This document shows positions 41,301 to 49,451 of a stretch of 64,000 bases of DNA, piece after piece. This DNA comes from Linyphia triangularis (taxonomy: Eukaryota > Arthropoda > Arachnida > Araneae > Linyphiidae). The notes below the pieces were generated by a model, which searched no databases, was not told the origin of the DNA, and was given only the letters and a program-made list of their open reading frames with translations. A program made the position numbers and the translations under genes. Each line of letters opens with the position of its first letter. The first letter of the stretch is position 1. Location: the NCBI GenBank assembly GCA_963978545.1, contig OZ021721.1, forward strand, positions 112,811,280 to 112,875,279, written 5' to 3'.

Positions 41301-43599
41301 TGTGCTTGTATAGTGCGACTCATAATTATAAAGAAAACATATATTTTATTCTTATCATAAAACTAAATACAAGACTTGAACTATTGTATGACATGAACTA
41401 TTGAAGACATGAACTATTGTTAACATGTATATTGCTTAAATTGGCAATCAGAAATTTTTAACCTCTATTAATGTCACTTTTCTTTGGGTTTAAATAAAAT
41501 AACATAAAAAACAAGATTTTTAGCATGTGCAAAAATATAAGAAAAGTTTAGTTTTTTTGTGAATAATGGAAATTTTTCAGGAAATCAATATTTCATTGAT
41601 AAGCCTTTTCTTTCGAATCAGTTAGCCAGTCTCTCTGGCATACTGGTGACCAGTCCATTCAAGTAATTAGGATCGAGTTCACTCCATACATTATAAACAC
41701 TCTCGTGAAGCTCTGCTAATGAGTTATATTGCTTTGCGTTGGCATACACCCTCCTTGCCAAACATCCCCAAACGTTTTGTATAACGTTAAATTTTGAAAA
41801 TTCGCATGCCATGTTAAGAGCTTGATATTTCTTTCTTCAAACCATTTTTTGATGCATTAGAAGTGTCATATATTGCACCATCTTGCTGAAATATGAAGTT
41901 TTCACCACCCTAAGGGGAACGTTATGATAAAAGTTATCTCTCCAATTTGAAGATCCGTCTTTGTGTTCATAATTGTAGGAACAATCACAAAATCAAGTCT
42001 TTCCACTAGAAGAAATATCATCCCAAAACATCAAATACCCACCCTTAAAATGTCTGCTCCATCTGATACTTTTCTCAGACCTTGAATCATGCCGATAACA
42101 ATTTAGCCGTTGGGACCATCCAAATTGAAACATTTCTCATCAGAAAATATGACACTTTTTTTCCAGTTCACATTATCTTACATTCATTTTAGTGCTGCCT
42201 CTCTTTGCAAAAGCTGATGTCTTGTCATCAAGAACAGTTTTTTATTCATTTTTATGTATTTCACTGTATTGTATTTATTCAAAACACAGGTAACAGTTGA
42301 CCTTGAAACCTTCTCTCTCAAAGCATCTGCAATTTGGTGAACTGGCATATTTCTTTGGACAGCCATGTGAACTATTCGTTTCCGGTCTCTTTGAGACAAC
42401 TTCAGTTTTTCCCCTGTTCTTGTCTGTTCCGAACCATTTATTCCTGTTTTGATAATATTTTCAACAGTACCTTTTGATATTTCACTAACGTTACTCATAT
42501 AATGTATAGACTTACCACTTCCACTCAAATTTCGTACATTTTGAATTTCAATTTTAGTAAATTCTATTTCACGATGCATTCTAAATCACATCAAGTCAAA
42601 AATAATACTGAATAAAATAACCACAAGCTTAGACCCTGCAGTTAAAAAATTTGAATATCGATCTACAATTATGCACTTGAGCAGTAGCTATGGCAAAGTG
42701 GTATATCAAGTGTCCTTATAATTTTGAACCAACAAATTTTGTCAATAATGTATAACTGTTTAAAAAATTAGAATCATTTATTAATGTATTTTGCTGAAAA
42801 GTATACTGAAAGTGTATGGTAACAATAAGTTATATCGTTTGCATATTGCTTATTAGAAGTTCTTTTGTCGCTATTTCAGAGAAAATACGACTGTCCTTAT
42901 AATTATGAGTAGCACTGTATAACAATTAAACTTTTAGAAAGCAAAGCAAGCTTGGGTTTGTAAAGCAAATAACCTTTTAATGAGCAAAGATTAAAAAATT
43001 GGGACCTATACACAATGACAGGTTTCCACAGTACAGAGCCATGCATATAGTTTGAAATAATATAAACCAACATATTTTCATAATTTGTTAACTGTAGAAT
43101 AAAGAGTAGTTAAGTAGAATATGTATTATGGTGTGTGCACTAAAATTTGCCATTGCACATCATCACAATTTTGTTTGCGATACTTATTTAAAAAATTTCA
43201 AACTCCCCTAGAAAAGGCCTGGAAAACTCCAGAATTATTTTTTTTTTCCAAAACTTGTTTGAACCCTGACAACGTATAGTTAATTATCTTTTTAAAAGTT
43301 GATTAAAAAGAAAGTGTGTTAGTTACAAAGCTTGACTTTTGGCATGATTTTTGTCCTCCAAATTAATTCAACAATATTTCTACCGAATGATACATTTTTT
43401 GATATTTTGTATTGCTAACATGTAAATAGCATTTAAGCTCTGGTATAATAATATTTTACAGGCATGCCAAATGGAGATGAAAAGGCTTAAATCCAATGAA
43501 ATCAAGCTGTCAACTGAATTATCAATTATTAGACAAGATAATAAGCGTCTTACAGCAGCATTGGCCAGTTATCAGAATGGGCATGACTCTATAGTTTGA
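4577..43599 (+). CDS. Rap1GAP: Rap1GAP-type Rap GTPase-activating protein, 14 exons, 5' partial
   Basis: Fourteen exons with AG/GT borders and matching phases join into 631 codons ending in TGA. By family, the protein accelerates GTP hydrolysis on Rap1 and switches off Rap signalling at membranes and junctions. Residues about 1-148 match the N-terminal dimerisation part of Rap1GAP ([18 protein letters not shown]...VLFPK). Residues about 149-350 are the catalytic domain, with [14 protein letters not shown] and RKRHIGND, whose Asn (21694-21696) is the known Asn thumb. A Ser-rich stretch with the conserved RSHSVE motif follows (about 415-450), then a Ser/Pro linker with an acidic DSDTGMES segment, and a C-terminal heptad-rich coiled coil (about 560-620). 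The N terminus, which may carry a GoLoco motif in this family, is missing. Similarity to SIPA1L proteins is confined to the GAP core and coiled coil; the N-terminal match favours Rap1GAP. Introns hold most of the window's transposons. Confidence 0.9.
4879..5314 (-). mobile_element. Probable solo LTR, copy 1
   Basis: On the - strand it runs from TGTTATGAATTT to a CAACA end, the TG...CA ends of an LTR, 436 bp. It is homologous along its length, in opposite orientation, to 34654-35105. Shared blocks include GTTTTTATNNNATAAAAACT, AACCTTCTCGAAATATCCAG and TGACGTATT with AGTTGTAAATAG. No internal retrotransposon sequence lies on either side. Confidence 0.65.
5315..5960. other. Intronic AT-rich sequence, nothing recognised
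   Basis: Lies between the solo LTR and the long-TIR element. No coding or repeat signal was recognised. Confidence 0.4.
5966..8278 (-). mobile_element. Long-terminal-inverted-repeat DNA transposon, copy A, decayed
   Basis: The left side (about 6165-6310) and right side (about 8100-8250) are inverted copies: AACCTACCTAT, GGAAAAGATGTTCTA and a GATTA..GGGAAAAATAA block occur in both. The outermost shared string is GGATCG/CGATCC, so the ends are approximate and I could not assign a target duplication. The left terminus segment is present twice (about 5985-6110 and 6165-6310). The interior, on the - strand, encodes a broken protein of the same family as in 31819-34320. Confidence 0.7.
6522..7230 (-). 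pseudogene. Remnant of unassigned transposon protein family (copy A)
   Basis: A 132-codon open stretch (6920-6522) reads [18 protein letters not shown], then FQRILNLSK, then [15 protein letters not shown]. Upstream coding, with stops and shifts, includes [16 protein letters not shown] near 7170. The order PENIL..ML.DDR, RIL, DYIDLI.W, VTE matches a protein I remember from many arthropod genomes as a repetitive unannotated product; it pairs with [20 protein letters not shown] of copy B. The N-terminal part is unreadable. Biochemical role unknown; association with inverted termini suggests a transposition protein. Confidence 0.6.
8279..9050. other. Intron sequence before exon b, nothing recognised
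   Basis: AT-rich; short open frames only. No repeat boundary was recognised. Confidence 0.4.
9059..9162 (+). CDS. Rap1GAP: Rap1GAP exon b, residues 70-104
   Basis: Acceptor ATATTTAG, donor AG|GTTAGT; ends with a split AGG codon. Encodes [20 protein letters not shown], matching the family's HLNFY...LGNLILSVK strand pair. The following intron is only 85 bp, by far the shortest in the gene. Confidence 0.9.
9248..9326 (+). CDS. Rap1GAP: Rap1GAP exon c, residues 104-130
   Basis: Acceptor GCTGCAG, donor AAAA|GTAAGT; 79 nt. Completes the LRVILRRK motif and ends ALRIAK, matching the ...PQIAK segment of Rap1GAP. Confidence 0.9.
10110..10975 (+). pseudogene. Mariner-like transposase remnant
   Basis: Open stretch 10327-10737 gives [15 protein letters not shown], then [39 protein letters not shown] and [11 protein letters not shown]. 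After frame disruption, [20 protein letters not shown] is read from about 10791. The first catalytic Asp (10420-10422) and third (10826-10828) are present; the second is Tyr (TAT, 10696-10698; expected QQDGAPPH). Spacing between second and third is about 42 residues, larger than classic DD34D mariners. Upstream of 10168 the coding trace (KQNKF region) is out of frame and interrupted by the nested insert. Inactive. Confidence 0.85.
10168..10326 (+). mobile_element. Short insertion nested in the mariner transposase
   Basis: Bracketed by exact 9-bp direct repeats TTGTGCAAG (10159-10167 and 10327-10335). Removing the insert and one repeat leaves continuous mariner sequence. It begins GGTCGCATTCGCCCTAAAAT and contains a CCTAAAATTCCTAAAAT repetition. 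The start resembles that of the larger element at 26694 (GGGGTCGCAGACGTCCTATA). Confidence 0.75.
11642..13050. other. Intron sequence, nothing recognised
   Basis: AT-rich, between the mariner element and exon d. No repeat ends or coding signal recognised. Confidence 0.4.
13061..13114 (+). CDS. Rap1GAP: Rap1GAP exon d, residues 131-148
   Basis: A 54-nt exon, phase 0, after TTTACATTTCAG and before GTAAGC. Encodes [18 protein letters not shown], matching FCDD...NPVLYPK of the family. It is too short to find without the alignment. Confidence 0.88.
13163..14002. mobile_element. hAT-like non-autonomous element with AAGTCATGG core
   Basis: Ends CAGGATTTCCGCAC... and ...GGCAGAAACTCTG are imperfect inverses of the CAGNGTTTCYGC type. 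The 6-bp string TACTTA abuts both sides (13157-13162, 14003-14008), rather than the 8 bp typical of hAT. The interior repeats GAAAAGTCATGGA-like words at both ends. No transposase recognised. Confidence 0.6.
14795..15085 (+). mobile_element. tRNA-Val-derived SINE (type 2), 3' end uncertain
   Basis: GCTTGCCTAACATACAAAAGG followed by TCTCGAAATCAAGCC lines up with the anticodon arm and T arm of tRNA-Val(AAC) (remembered GTTCGCCTAACACGCGAAAGG). The anticodon loop CCTAACA is intact. Box A is weak. The 3' body is non-coding and its limit is arbitrary. Confidence 0.6.
15086..16310. other. Intron sequence, C run only
   Basis: No gene recognised. A run of 16 C is at 16028-16043, one of many homopolymer G/C runs in the window. 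Confidence 0.5.
16328..16411 (+). CDS. Rap1GAP: Rap1GAP exon e, residues 149-176
   Basis: 84 nt, phase 0; acceptor TTATTTAG, donor CAG|GTAAAG. Encodes [11 protein letters not shown] and [12 protein letters not shown], the entry strand of the Rap-GAP catalytic domain. Confidence 0.9.
17255..17355 (+). CDS. Rap1GAP: Rap1GAP exon f, residues 177-210
   Basis: Acceptor AACTATAG, donor TCTGG|GTAATT, ending in a split Gly codon. Encodes [20 protein letters not shown], the FGN...SP.F.EFL.LLG motif of Rap-GAP domains. Confidence 0.9.
17742..17871 (+). CDS. Rap1GAP: Rap1GAP exon g, residues 210-253
   Basis: Acceptor GTATTTTAG, donor CAA|GTATGT. Encodes GFRGGLD, then [19 protein letters not shown], the signature of the Rap-GAP domain core. 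Confidence 0.92.
18781..19233 (-). mobile_element. Pogo/Tigger-like remnant
   Basis: The left end CAGTAGACTATCTCAAATCC and the inverted right end CAGTAAAATATTCAAAATCC share CAGTA..A.TAT.....AATCCGGA. TA precedes the left end (18779-18780) and TC follows the right, so one duplication has mutated. On the - strand the interior near 19130 reads [11 protein letters not shown] and IPMEKLV, like the acidic C-terminal tail of pogo transposases. Confidence 0.6.
19234..20970. other. Intron sequence, nothing recognised
   Basis: AT-rich; small ORFs such as 20377-20577 carry no family motif. Confidence 0.4.
20979..21323. mobile_element. Candidate TTAA-flanked MITE
   Basis: TTAA at 20975-20978 precedes CCTTTTGAAGCACAA; the right side has TGCTTCAAAGGGTTG before TTAA at 21324-21327. 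The termini are imperfect inverses over about 12 bp, as in piggyBac-type MITEs. Confidence 0.45.
21670..21818 (+). CDS. Rap1GAP: Rap1GAP exon h with catalytic Asn thumb, residues 254-303
   Basis: Acceptor TTATTCCAG, donor CCAG|GTAAAA. Encodes [20 protein letters not shown]. The Asn codon at 21694-21696 corresponds to the Asn-thumb residue of Rap1GAP and the His codon at 21685-21687 is also conserved. Both are intact, so the enzyme should be active. Confidence 0.93.
21900..22065 (+). CDS. Rap1GAP: Rap1GAP exon i, residues 303-358
   Basis: Acceptor CTTTCACAG, donor GAG|GTAAAT; the preceding intron is only 81 bp. Encodes [17 protein letters not shown] and [12 protein letters not shown], the last strand and helix of the GAP domain. 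Confidence 0.92.
22453..22728 (+). CDS. Rap1GAP: Rap1GAP exon j, Ser-rich regulatory stretch, residues 359-450
   Basis: 276 nt, phase 0; acceptor TATATTTCAG, donor CCATCT|GTGAGA. Encodes [15 protein letters not shown], then [11 protein letters not shown] and NRSHSVESN, close to the FLESFKRA..RSHSME stretch of vertebrate Rap1GAP, a basophilic-kinase phosphorylation region by family knowledge. Confidence 0.9.
22832..22893 (+). CDS. Rap1GAP: Rap1GAP exon k, linker
   Basis: 62 nt after TTTATTTTAG, before GTATGA, leaving two bases (TG) that the exon at 31130 completes to TGT. Encodes [20 protein letters not shown]. Low complexity and no homology to check against, but splice sites and phase agree. 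Confidence 0.75.
23251..23329. repeat. Compound (TC)n(TG)n microsatellite
   Basis: An uninterrupted CT run switches at 23281 to a TG run of about 24 repeats. In the 8.2-kb intron between exons k and l. Confidence 0.98.
23330..24880. other. Intron sequence, homopolymer C run only
   Basis: A C run lies at 23881-23892. Otherwise nothing recognised. Confidence 0.4.
24884..26541. mobile_element. 1.66-kb TA-flanked element with ATGGGGAACTTGC termini
   Basis: TA at 24882-24883 and 26542-26543 flank ATGGGGAACTTGCACC... and its inverse ...CGCAACTTCCCCAT. The termini resemble the MITE at 62581-63029 (ATGAGGAACTT), suggesting one superfamily (TA target, Tc1/mariner-like). No transposase reading frame was recognised inside. 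Confidence 0.65.
25073..25365. repeat. Two-copy tandem repeat, period about 149 bp
   Basis: CTCCAAACTACTCTAG recurs at 25102 and 25251, followed in both by TTGCAATCT, TTCACAATA, GAATTCATGG.GTTAAATGG and ATGTTATGAAAGG. Lies within the 24884-26541 element. Confidence 0.85.
27385..27546. repeat. Inverted repeat inside the CAGGGGTC element
   Basis: Arms 27385-27412 and 27518-27546 are near-perfect inverses (ATTCCGAATCC...TGCGCCA), separated by about 105 bp. Could be the ends of a further nested element. Confidence 0.75.
27941..28003. repeat. Three-copy 20-bp tandem repeat
   Basis: The unit ATATATATGTATAACGAGT, with minor variation, repeats three times. Confidence 0.85.
28122..31120. other. Intron sequence, nothing recognised
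   Basis: 3 kb of AT-rich DNA before exon l, with no repeat ends or ORF of note. Confidence 0.4.
31130..31371 (+). CDS. Rap1GAP: Rap1GAP exon l, Ser/Pro-rich linker
   Basis: 242 nt after TTTCATTAG, before GTATGT, following an 8.2-kb repeat-filled intron. Encodes [19 protein letters not shown], then [17 protein letters not shown], and ends LFFENEN. Phase matches exons on both sides. Composition fits the disordered tail of Rap1GAP proteins. Confidence 0.82.
31819..34320 (+). mobile_element. Long-TIR DNA transposon, copy B, with 8-bp target duplication
   Basis: Exact 8-bp direct repeats ATGTGTAT (31811-31818, 34321-34328) flank TAGGCCGGGCCAAAAAAGTC on the left and the inverse of TAGGCTGAGCCGAAAATGTC on the right. 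Inverted similarity extends inward roughly 550 bp, down to GTGTGAAGGATATTTAATA (near 32338) and its inverse (near 33730). The terminal segment at 31819-31940 recurs in direct orientation at about 32357-32478. The interior encodes a broken protein homologous to copy A. An 8-bp duplication is seen in hAT, P and some other superfamilies; the TAGGC ends and the protein do not place it in one I can name. Confidence 0.85.
32500..33722 (+). pseudogene. Remnant of unassigned transposon protein family (copy B)
   Basis: Read across several frames: [40 protein letters not shown], then, after a stop and shift, [40 protein letters not shown] and [14 protein letters not shown]. The last parts match copy A ([15 protein letters not shown]). 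Clean open stretches are 32991-33329 and 33420-33719. Upstream, [13 protein letters not shown] near 32640 resembles a short conserved motif of the same family. Not functional. Confidence 0.6.
34654..35105 (+). mobile_element. Probable solo LTR, copy 2
   Basis: Starts TGTTATGAATTTTT and ends TTTCAACA. In order it contains a TATAAAGG (34901-34908) and AATAAA signals (from 35022), the layout of an LTR with U3, R and U5. Homologous and inverted relative to 4879-5314. I saw no flanking 4-6 bp duplication. Confidence 0.68.
35379..35482 (+). CDS. Rap1GAP: Rap1GAP exon m, start of coiled coil
   Basis: 104 nt after TTATTCCAG, before GTAAGT. Encodes [20 protein letters not shown], then heptad-like [14 protein letters not shown]. 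Phase joins exons l and n. Confidence 0.85.
35603..35780. mobile_element. hAT-like terminus fragment with CGGATATCCG words
   Basis: TAGGGATGGAACGGATG followed by repeated CGGATATCCG/CCGGATA motifs, typical of the subterminal region of hAT elements. The opposite end was not found; it may belong with the BED-like remnant at 37196-37460. Confidence 0.4.
35781..36028 (+). mobile_element. tRNA-derived SINE, type 3
   Basis: Starts TAGTGGTTAGCGCACCAC (box A-like) with ATGGTTTGATTCGCG (box B-like) about 35 bp on, then a 170-bp body ending CGCGCCACTGAATTAAT. Different body from type 1. Confidence 0.65.
37196..37460 (-). pseudogene. Remnant of BED-finger hAT transposase N terminus
   Basis: The - strand reads [20 protein letters not shown] and [10 protein letters not shown], resembling the end of a BED zinc finger (T..L..HL...H). 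The Cys pair is only faintly visible upstream behind a stop. Weak call. Confidence 0.35.
37470..38265. other. Intron sequence, nothing recognised
   Basis: The open frame 38003-38203 encodes a hydrophobic repeat ([10 protein letters not shown] / [10 protein letters not shown]) but no family motif; likely chance in AT-rich DNA. Confidence 0.35.
38270..38575. repeat. Interspersed repeat of unknown class
   Basis: ATCGTTAGAGCCGTTTTT and GACCGCAGACACATACAGAC resemble the 3' tails of widespread LINE-type repeats (the remembered CAGACGGACAGAC-like tail). Boundaries and class are uncertain. Confidence 0.35.
39406..39734. mobile_element. Non-autonomous element with TGGCGCTA inverted ends
   Basis: The left CAAAGGGTGGCGCTA and the inverted right CAGAGGTGGCGCTAG match at 12 of 15 positions. 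A G run and a C run lie inside. No target duplication found. Ends match the older sequence interrupted at 59880 (CAGTGGTGGC|GCTAGG). Confidence 0.5.
40525..40720 (+). repeat. Isolated copy of the 143-bp satellite monomer
   Basis: Contains CTCTGAAATTTGAAACATAA, GTAGTTTTGGCCTTCTAATT and ATTTTAATCAGTTTAATTTT, the monomer words of the array at 61.2 kb. About 1.3 monomers. Confidence 0.8.
41311..42917 (-). mobile_element. Tc1-like transposon, 1.6 kb
   Basis: TA at 41309-41310 and 42918-42919. Ends TAGTGCGACTCATAATTATA and, inverted from the right, CAGTGCTACTCATAATTATA. The length of 1607 bp is typical for Tc1. It is inserted in a repeat that also occurs near 63300-63420. Confidence 0.92.
41618..42579 (-). 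pseudogene. Tc1-like transposase, inactivated
   Basis: The N terminus (42579-42187) is open, with helix-turn-helix signatures ([41 protein letters not shown]). The middle is broken. [16 protein letters not shown] gives the first catalytic Asp (42139-42141) and FQQDGA the second (41880-41882). The C terminus reads [17 protein letters not shown], where Tc1 has SPDLNPIEN: the catalytic Glu is Gln (41777-41779). Spacing from the second Asp is 2 nt short of DD34E, so there is also a frameshift. Confidence 0.88.
43462..43599 (+). CDS. Rap1GAP: Rap1GAP last exon n, coiled coil and stop
   Basis: After ATATTTTACAG, 46 codons including TGA at 43597-43599. Encodes [20 protein letters not shown] and [19 protein letters not shown]. 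Leu/Ile spacing continues the heptads of the previous exon, giving a predicted C-terminal coiled coil of about 60 residues. Confidence 0.88.
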   Translation, partial: ACQMEMKRLKSNEIKLSTELSIIRQDNKRLTAALASYQNGHDSIV

Positions 43600-43926
43600 A
43601 TGGAAATACATATTACCACAAAGATACTATATCTTGATTGAAATGTCTTATGTATATATGTTGCCCTTAAATGTGATGTATGTTTAATGTTATTTATGTT
43701 AAATGTATTTAAATGCTATTTTAAAAGTTATGTTTAGTCATTTCAAACCATTTTATCTTTGTTCATTCAAGTTGATGTTAGCATTCATAGATGTTTCATG
43801 TACGCACAGTTATTTAAAACATTTAATGTATTTTAATTGGGAACAGTGATTGTGGATATCTACAGTGATGCTGTGTGTCAGTAACGGATGTTACACTTTT
43901 TATCATTCTCAATTTCAACTTGAGGT

Positions 43927-43971
<45 letters not shown>

Positions 43972-46900
43972 ATATTTTTTATATTAAGTCCAATTCTAAT
44001 ATTTTTCTATCCTAATTAAACTATAGAGTGTATAAAAGGTATTAGAATTAGGATGTAATTTAAATTTTATTTTCTTTTATTCAAAATTAATCATTCATAT
44101 TTTTTTTTCCTCATTTTATGATTGCTTTAATTTTCCATTTCATGCCATTTGTATAATGTTCATCAAAACAAAGAAAAGGGAATTTTATTGATATTCTTAT
44201 GTGTATAAGCAGTAGTTCGTCTTTTTTATTATTTTACACAGTGGGAAAAAACATTTCCGACAGACTACTTAACATCTGTAAGGGATTTGAAATAAGGTCA
44301 TTCAAACTAACAATTTTTTGAGTCCTCCATGAAATATAAAAGAAAAGAGATAGGGGAAAAAAAACAGCTCAAGTCAAATTAAATGAACTTATTCAATGGT
44401 GCACAATCAGGCTGGAACTGAGCATACATATTTTATCCACATTAGAGTTAGTAATATTTTATTTTAATTTATATATATATATATATTCATATCACTACAC
44501 AGCCTAGGACATGCCAAAGCTGTCGCAGTCAGTATATATATTGCATTAATGTATATTAATACATATATATACAAGGTAAAATATTCAAATGCATACACTG
44601 CATATATACATGTTGAATTATTGTGGAGTATCATATTAAATGTTCTTAATAATTCTATATTTGTAAAATAAAGAAATATTGTACTCTTAATTGTTTTAAC
44701 ATTCAATATTATAAAAGTGAGCTGGTGAAAATTATGTCATAGTAGACCAAATTATAAATGTTGCTATTTCACATTACATTTTATATTAAACCTTCCTGTT
44801 GTTATCAGTCTCAATACCAGAAATATCTTCTTTACAATATGCAGTGAAAAATAAATTGTAATTTTTTTTTTTTTTTTTGCTAATGTAAAAGAAAGGTCTT
44901 TAACTGTTACAATATTTGTGAGGACGCATTGAATGAACAAATGTGGTGTGTAGATTTTTGCAAAGAATTTCCCTCACTTTCAAATTGTATACAGTGATAG
45001 CTTAAAAACAAGGGCTGCATATAGATTGGCTGCTAAAAAATTTGTAGTTGTAGACCATGAATGTAGTTTCTGCCACTTCACTTCCATGATTTTCCTGCTA
45101 TTCTCTGACTGTACCATGAGTGTCCTCTTTATATTGTTCAGTGGTAAGTATATGTTTGAGAACATTAGAAGTCTTGAATGTTTGTTTTAACTCTAGACAT
45201 CACATATGCTGGGAAGTGTTGCATCACACTTATCACAGAATAATCTCAAAAATATATGTGGTTAGCAACAGGAATGAACACATTTGTGAAACTTTACTTG
45301 CAAGTCTTGAAGATTATTGAAACATACATTGCAATGTGCTTTGCAGTAAATGAAAATTGTAGTTAGCTTAGCTTGATGTATGATCAGCTCCTTTGTGAGA
45401 GTTGAGTCTATGTGTATAAAAATTTATGTATTTCAAGACAATGGCGACATCCAAGCACGAATAAACATCTAATTATAATGTTACCAATAAAATATGTTTA
45501 AATGATATCAATTCCATTTACAGCAAAAAACATGTACTATTTCATTTCAAGGTTTTTAATCTTAAGATAGTTTTTAAAGTATGGTAGTAACTTAAAATAG
45601 CCTTTTCTTAGTTTCTGGGTGATAGAACAAAGAGTTATAAACTATTTTAAAACATTTATTTAAATTTAAAAATATTCCTTAGCGGATGTCTAAAAATATA
45701 TTTTTTTAATGTTCAAATCTTGCTTGACATGCACAAAGATAGTTTGAACATAGACTTACTTCAACCTTTTTTTATTATTATTATTTCACGGATTACACAC
45801 AAATTTACCACACTGTAGAATTTTAAACTTTAAGCTATGATTATAGTTAGAAATAACCATTTCATAGATTTCAGAAATTAATTGTTTTCAGAAAATGTTC
45901 AAACTTTGCTCAACTTACAAGACATTAACTGCTTTCTTCACTTTGTTCAGCCACTGATTAAGTTTCCTGCCCTATACTATTTAGAATTTAATCTTGGTAA
46001 GATACTGCAAATTTTGCTATGAATTAGTAATTATTCAAAGTTGTTGGAAATACACCAGTTTGTGTGAATTCCAATATTGTCTTAATTGATTCGTAAAATC
46101 CTTAGTTTTAGCATTTCTGATTAGCAGGCTAGTCTGAACTTTCTATTAACATATATCTCTTTAATTTTATGCTATATTCTTTCCTGAAATCTTTTTACAT
46201 AATGTGCTTGTGAAATGATTTAGTTAGTATACAAAATTCATATGAAGAAATTATATAAATGACATTTCTAATCTAGAAAGACAATAGCATGGAGGCATAG
46301 AAATAAATTATAGAAGTATGAATTTTCAATGTACAAATTATATTGTAAAAACTTTTAAATGATAATATATCATTTTTAAATACTACTAAAATGTAAGAGA
46401 TTAGTTGATAAAAATGCTCCATATTTTTGCAAGAGGAATCTATAACCTAATTTTTTCTATGTGTCTTCATACAAAAGCATTTGTGAGCAAAAATTAAGGG
46501 TGATAATATGACGAGCTTAGTTTATTTGAAAACAGCTCCCTTTTTCATTAATCCCTAAGACATTTTCTTTTAATGATCTTTTAATTTGAAAGCTATTTAA
46601 AAAAATTCTTTTTGGTAACTGAATATTTTTTCGATAACATTTTAAATTTTATTGCTTAAGTTCTAATTTTTTAAACTTTTGTATGAATGATTCTTTTTAA
46701 AAAAAAACATGCTTCTTTAAACAACTCCAGTATGGAGTGCTCAAAATTAAAGTGAACCAAGTTTATGTAAATTAATTATGAGGATTTTGAAGTTTAGGGA
46801 CTGTAATTAAATATTAGAATATAAAACTTCAGTTTTGATTTTTGTAGCTAAAAGTATAAATTAAACTATCCTCATTTTTGGTCAGTAGTTCTCAAAAAAT

Positions 46901-49040
46901 GTGTTTCCACTAAACCAATTAATTTTAATGAACTATAATTGGAAAAAAAAGTAGACTTTACTTTAACTATGAACCCTCCATGTATTTATCTTATTTTATA
47001 AACAAAACTTTACTAAGCTTCATAAGAATTACTATTTATAAATATTTTCATTGAAAACTAGTATATACAGATTCACACAAAAATCCTACTTTAGTGTATT
47101 GTAAATTTGTAGAATTCTAAATGAGAAAAATATTTTCTACAAATCCCATCAATGTAAATTAATATATATGAATTTAGTACTGATTTTTAGTAGTTACTTT
47201 TTAGTGTAATTTCTTATATGTACTTGCATTTGAGTTAATTTTTGTTGTTAAAAAAACCTGCATAACTCTTGACAAAGTATTAAAAAATGAAAGGTTTCAC
47301 CATTCAAGCGAACGAAATCAGTTGGTCAGCAGGCCATTTACCATCATACCTGTAGCATCTATAAATATTATCAAAATGTTTCTTCTATAAATTGACTTTC
47401 AAAACAAGATAATTATAATTTATAACTTAATTGTATATTTACTTATATAAACCTCGATTTTAATTATTTAAACCCTATCAATTTCCATTCATAGTACTTT
47501 TGTCTTGTTAATATTATTTTCATGATAATTTATCAAAATTTTTAGACATTATTTAATCTAGATGGGGATCTAGATTATTTAATCTAGATGGATTACTAAA
47601 GATATATTTTTTCGATTTTTATCAGCCCTGATTGGAAGCAGCAAGAATTATATGCTGCATGTGTTCCTCTGATACTGATTTTTTAATTCTTGTAGTAGGA
47701 ATTCACATTGCTTCCTATTATGTAATTTAAACACTATCCATTTCTAAATATAGTACTTTTGTCATGTTAATTTGCCGTCTTTGTGTATAGTTTTTACAAA
47801 TTTTAATTATCTTACAATTAACATTAACATTCTTGTTGCTTAAATCAATCTGTTCTTAAATTATTGAGCTAGCATAAATTTTGGACTGGATTTTATATCT
47901 TCAAAATACAATACAGATTAGGAAAAAGTATAAAATATTTATCTTGCATATTCCCAAAATCATGCTTATCTTTCACTTAGCGATTCCAAATATTAGTTAT
48001 GCTATGACTATTTTTTCTATTTGAAAGTTCTCTTCATATTAAACTTTCATTGAGACAACATAAAATATCTTAAGTTCTTTTTTTTTTTATTCAAAAGCTT
48101 AATGATCTGTGATTTAGCAAAGGTTGTATTTTGATATAGTAAAAGGTTCTGGCAGAATGAAAAGTAATGTATATGTATAATGTATTCAAAACTCTGTAAA
48201 AAGAAAATACACTAATTTTCCAGTGTAAGAATTATTTTATCTTTAGAAATATCTTAAATGTGCATTATCCTCATAAACTTTTGCAGTATTTCTGATAAAC
48301 GCTACATATCTTAAAGATTTTTTGCACTTTTATGAATGTTCAACCACTGTAAAATTATAGCCACATGCAGTTTGAAGTTGTCGAAATTTAATGAATTCCA
48401 TTAAATAATTTGACTGTTCTGAATTGTATTTTGTTTTGTGGTAATTACAAATCATTATTTTATATTATAATGCAATAAAAATGTTGTTGCTTGAAATTGA
48501 TTTTGTGATAAGAAAACTTGTTAGACTGTTTTTCATTGCACTGTATTTAAGTTGTACCCATTTCGGATTTTTAACCTATTAGATAAGATTGTTGCATAAT
48601 GTAGAAACCATGAAAATTTCTTGCAAGTCAATTCTGTATGTACTCTTAATAACCCCCTTATACCAAAGTTATGTCATGCACCCTTTAAGGTGCAGACATT
48701 TTATGAATGTGATAATATTTTTATTTTTCCTAAATTTAAATAAATGGTGCTTGTATAGTGTTTGAACATATGCACAATTTATCTATAAAGTTGTGATACC
48801 AAGACAAAATGTTATTACACTTGAATCATAGATATTGTATATCATTTTTTTTTAATTGTTTTAGCACGCTAGTTTATTTTTTCAGTCAGATTATACTCAA
48901 TTTGTGACTCTGAACAGATTAGTTTAGAAGAACTAGCATTTTTGATCATACTTGTTTCTTAATTTAATCATTTTAGTTTTAAAGAAAATAATATTTCAAG
49001 AAAAGTAAAAGTGTAAAATCAATAAAGAGTTATTGTATTA
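43600..49040 (+). other. Probable long 3' UTR / downstream region of Rap1GAP
   Basis: No interspersed repeat, SINE or convincing ORF was recognised over 5.4 kb, unlike the flanks, which suggests transcribed untranslated sequence. Candidate AATAAA signals are at 45460-45465, 48474-48479 and 49021-49026. A T run of about 39 lies at 43928-43966 and an (AT)n stretch near 44467-44490. The true polyadenylation site cannot be chosen from sequence alone. Confidence 0.45.
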
Positions 49041-49451
49041 GTCCATTCATAGGCTACCTGTTTTCTTTATCCACTCTCCTTTCTTTGATGTAGTTGCCAG
49101 TTATTTTTCAAATCCTAAGATAATAAAAATTACACAAATAGTAGTTATTACGACACATAGCTTTCTTTTATCCAATCTGTGTATTTTTAACATTTTGTAA
49201 TGGTAACATGAGACTTAACAGATATTCTGTATGTTATAATGCAAAATTATTTATTGTAAATTCTATAAAAAGAATTCTGTACTGTTAATATCTTGCTGAT
49301 GAATAATTTATGCTAGTTAAAAAAAAACTATTGTGATTGTGAATAAAGTGGTTTAAAATTATTTTGTTTTTCTCATTAAAATGAAATTTAAAATATGATA
49401 ACTTAGAAATAAGTAATACAATACTATATGAAATCTTCAAATTGTAATTAA

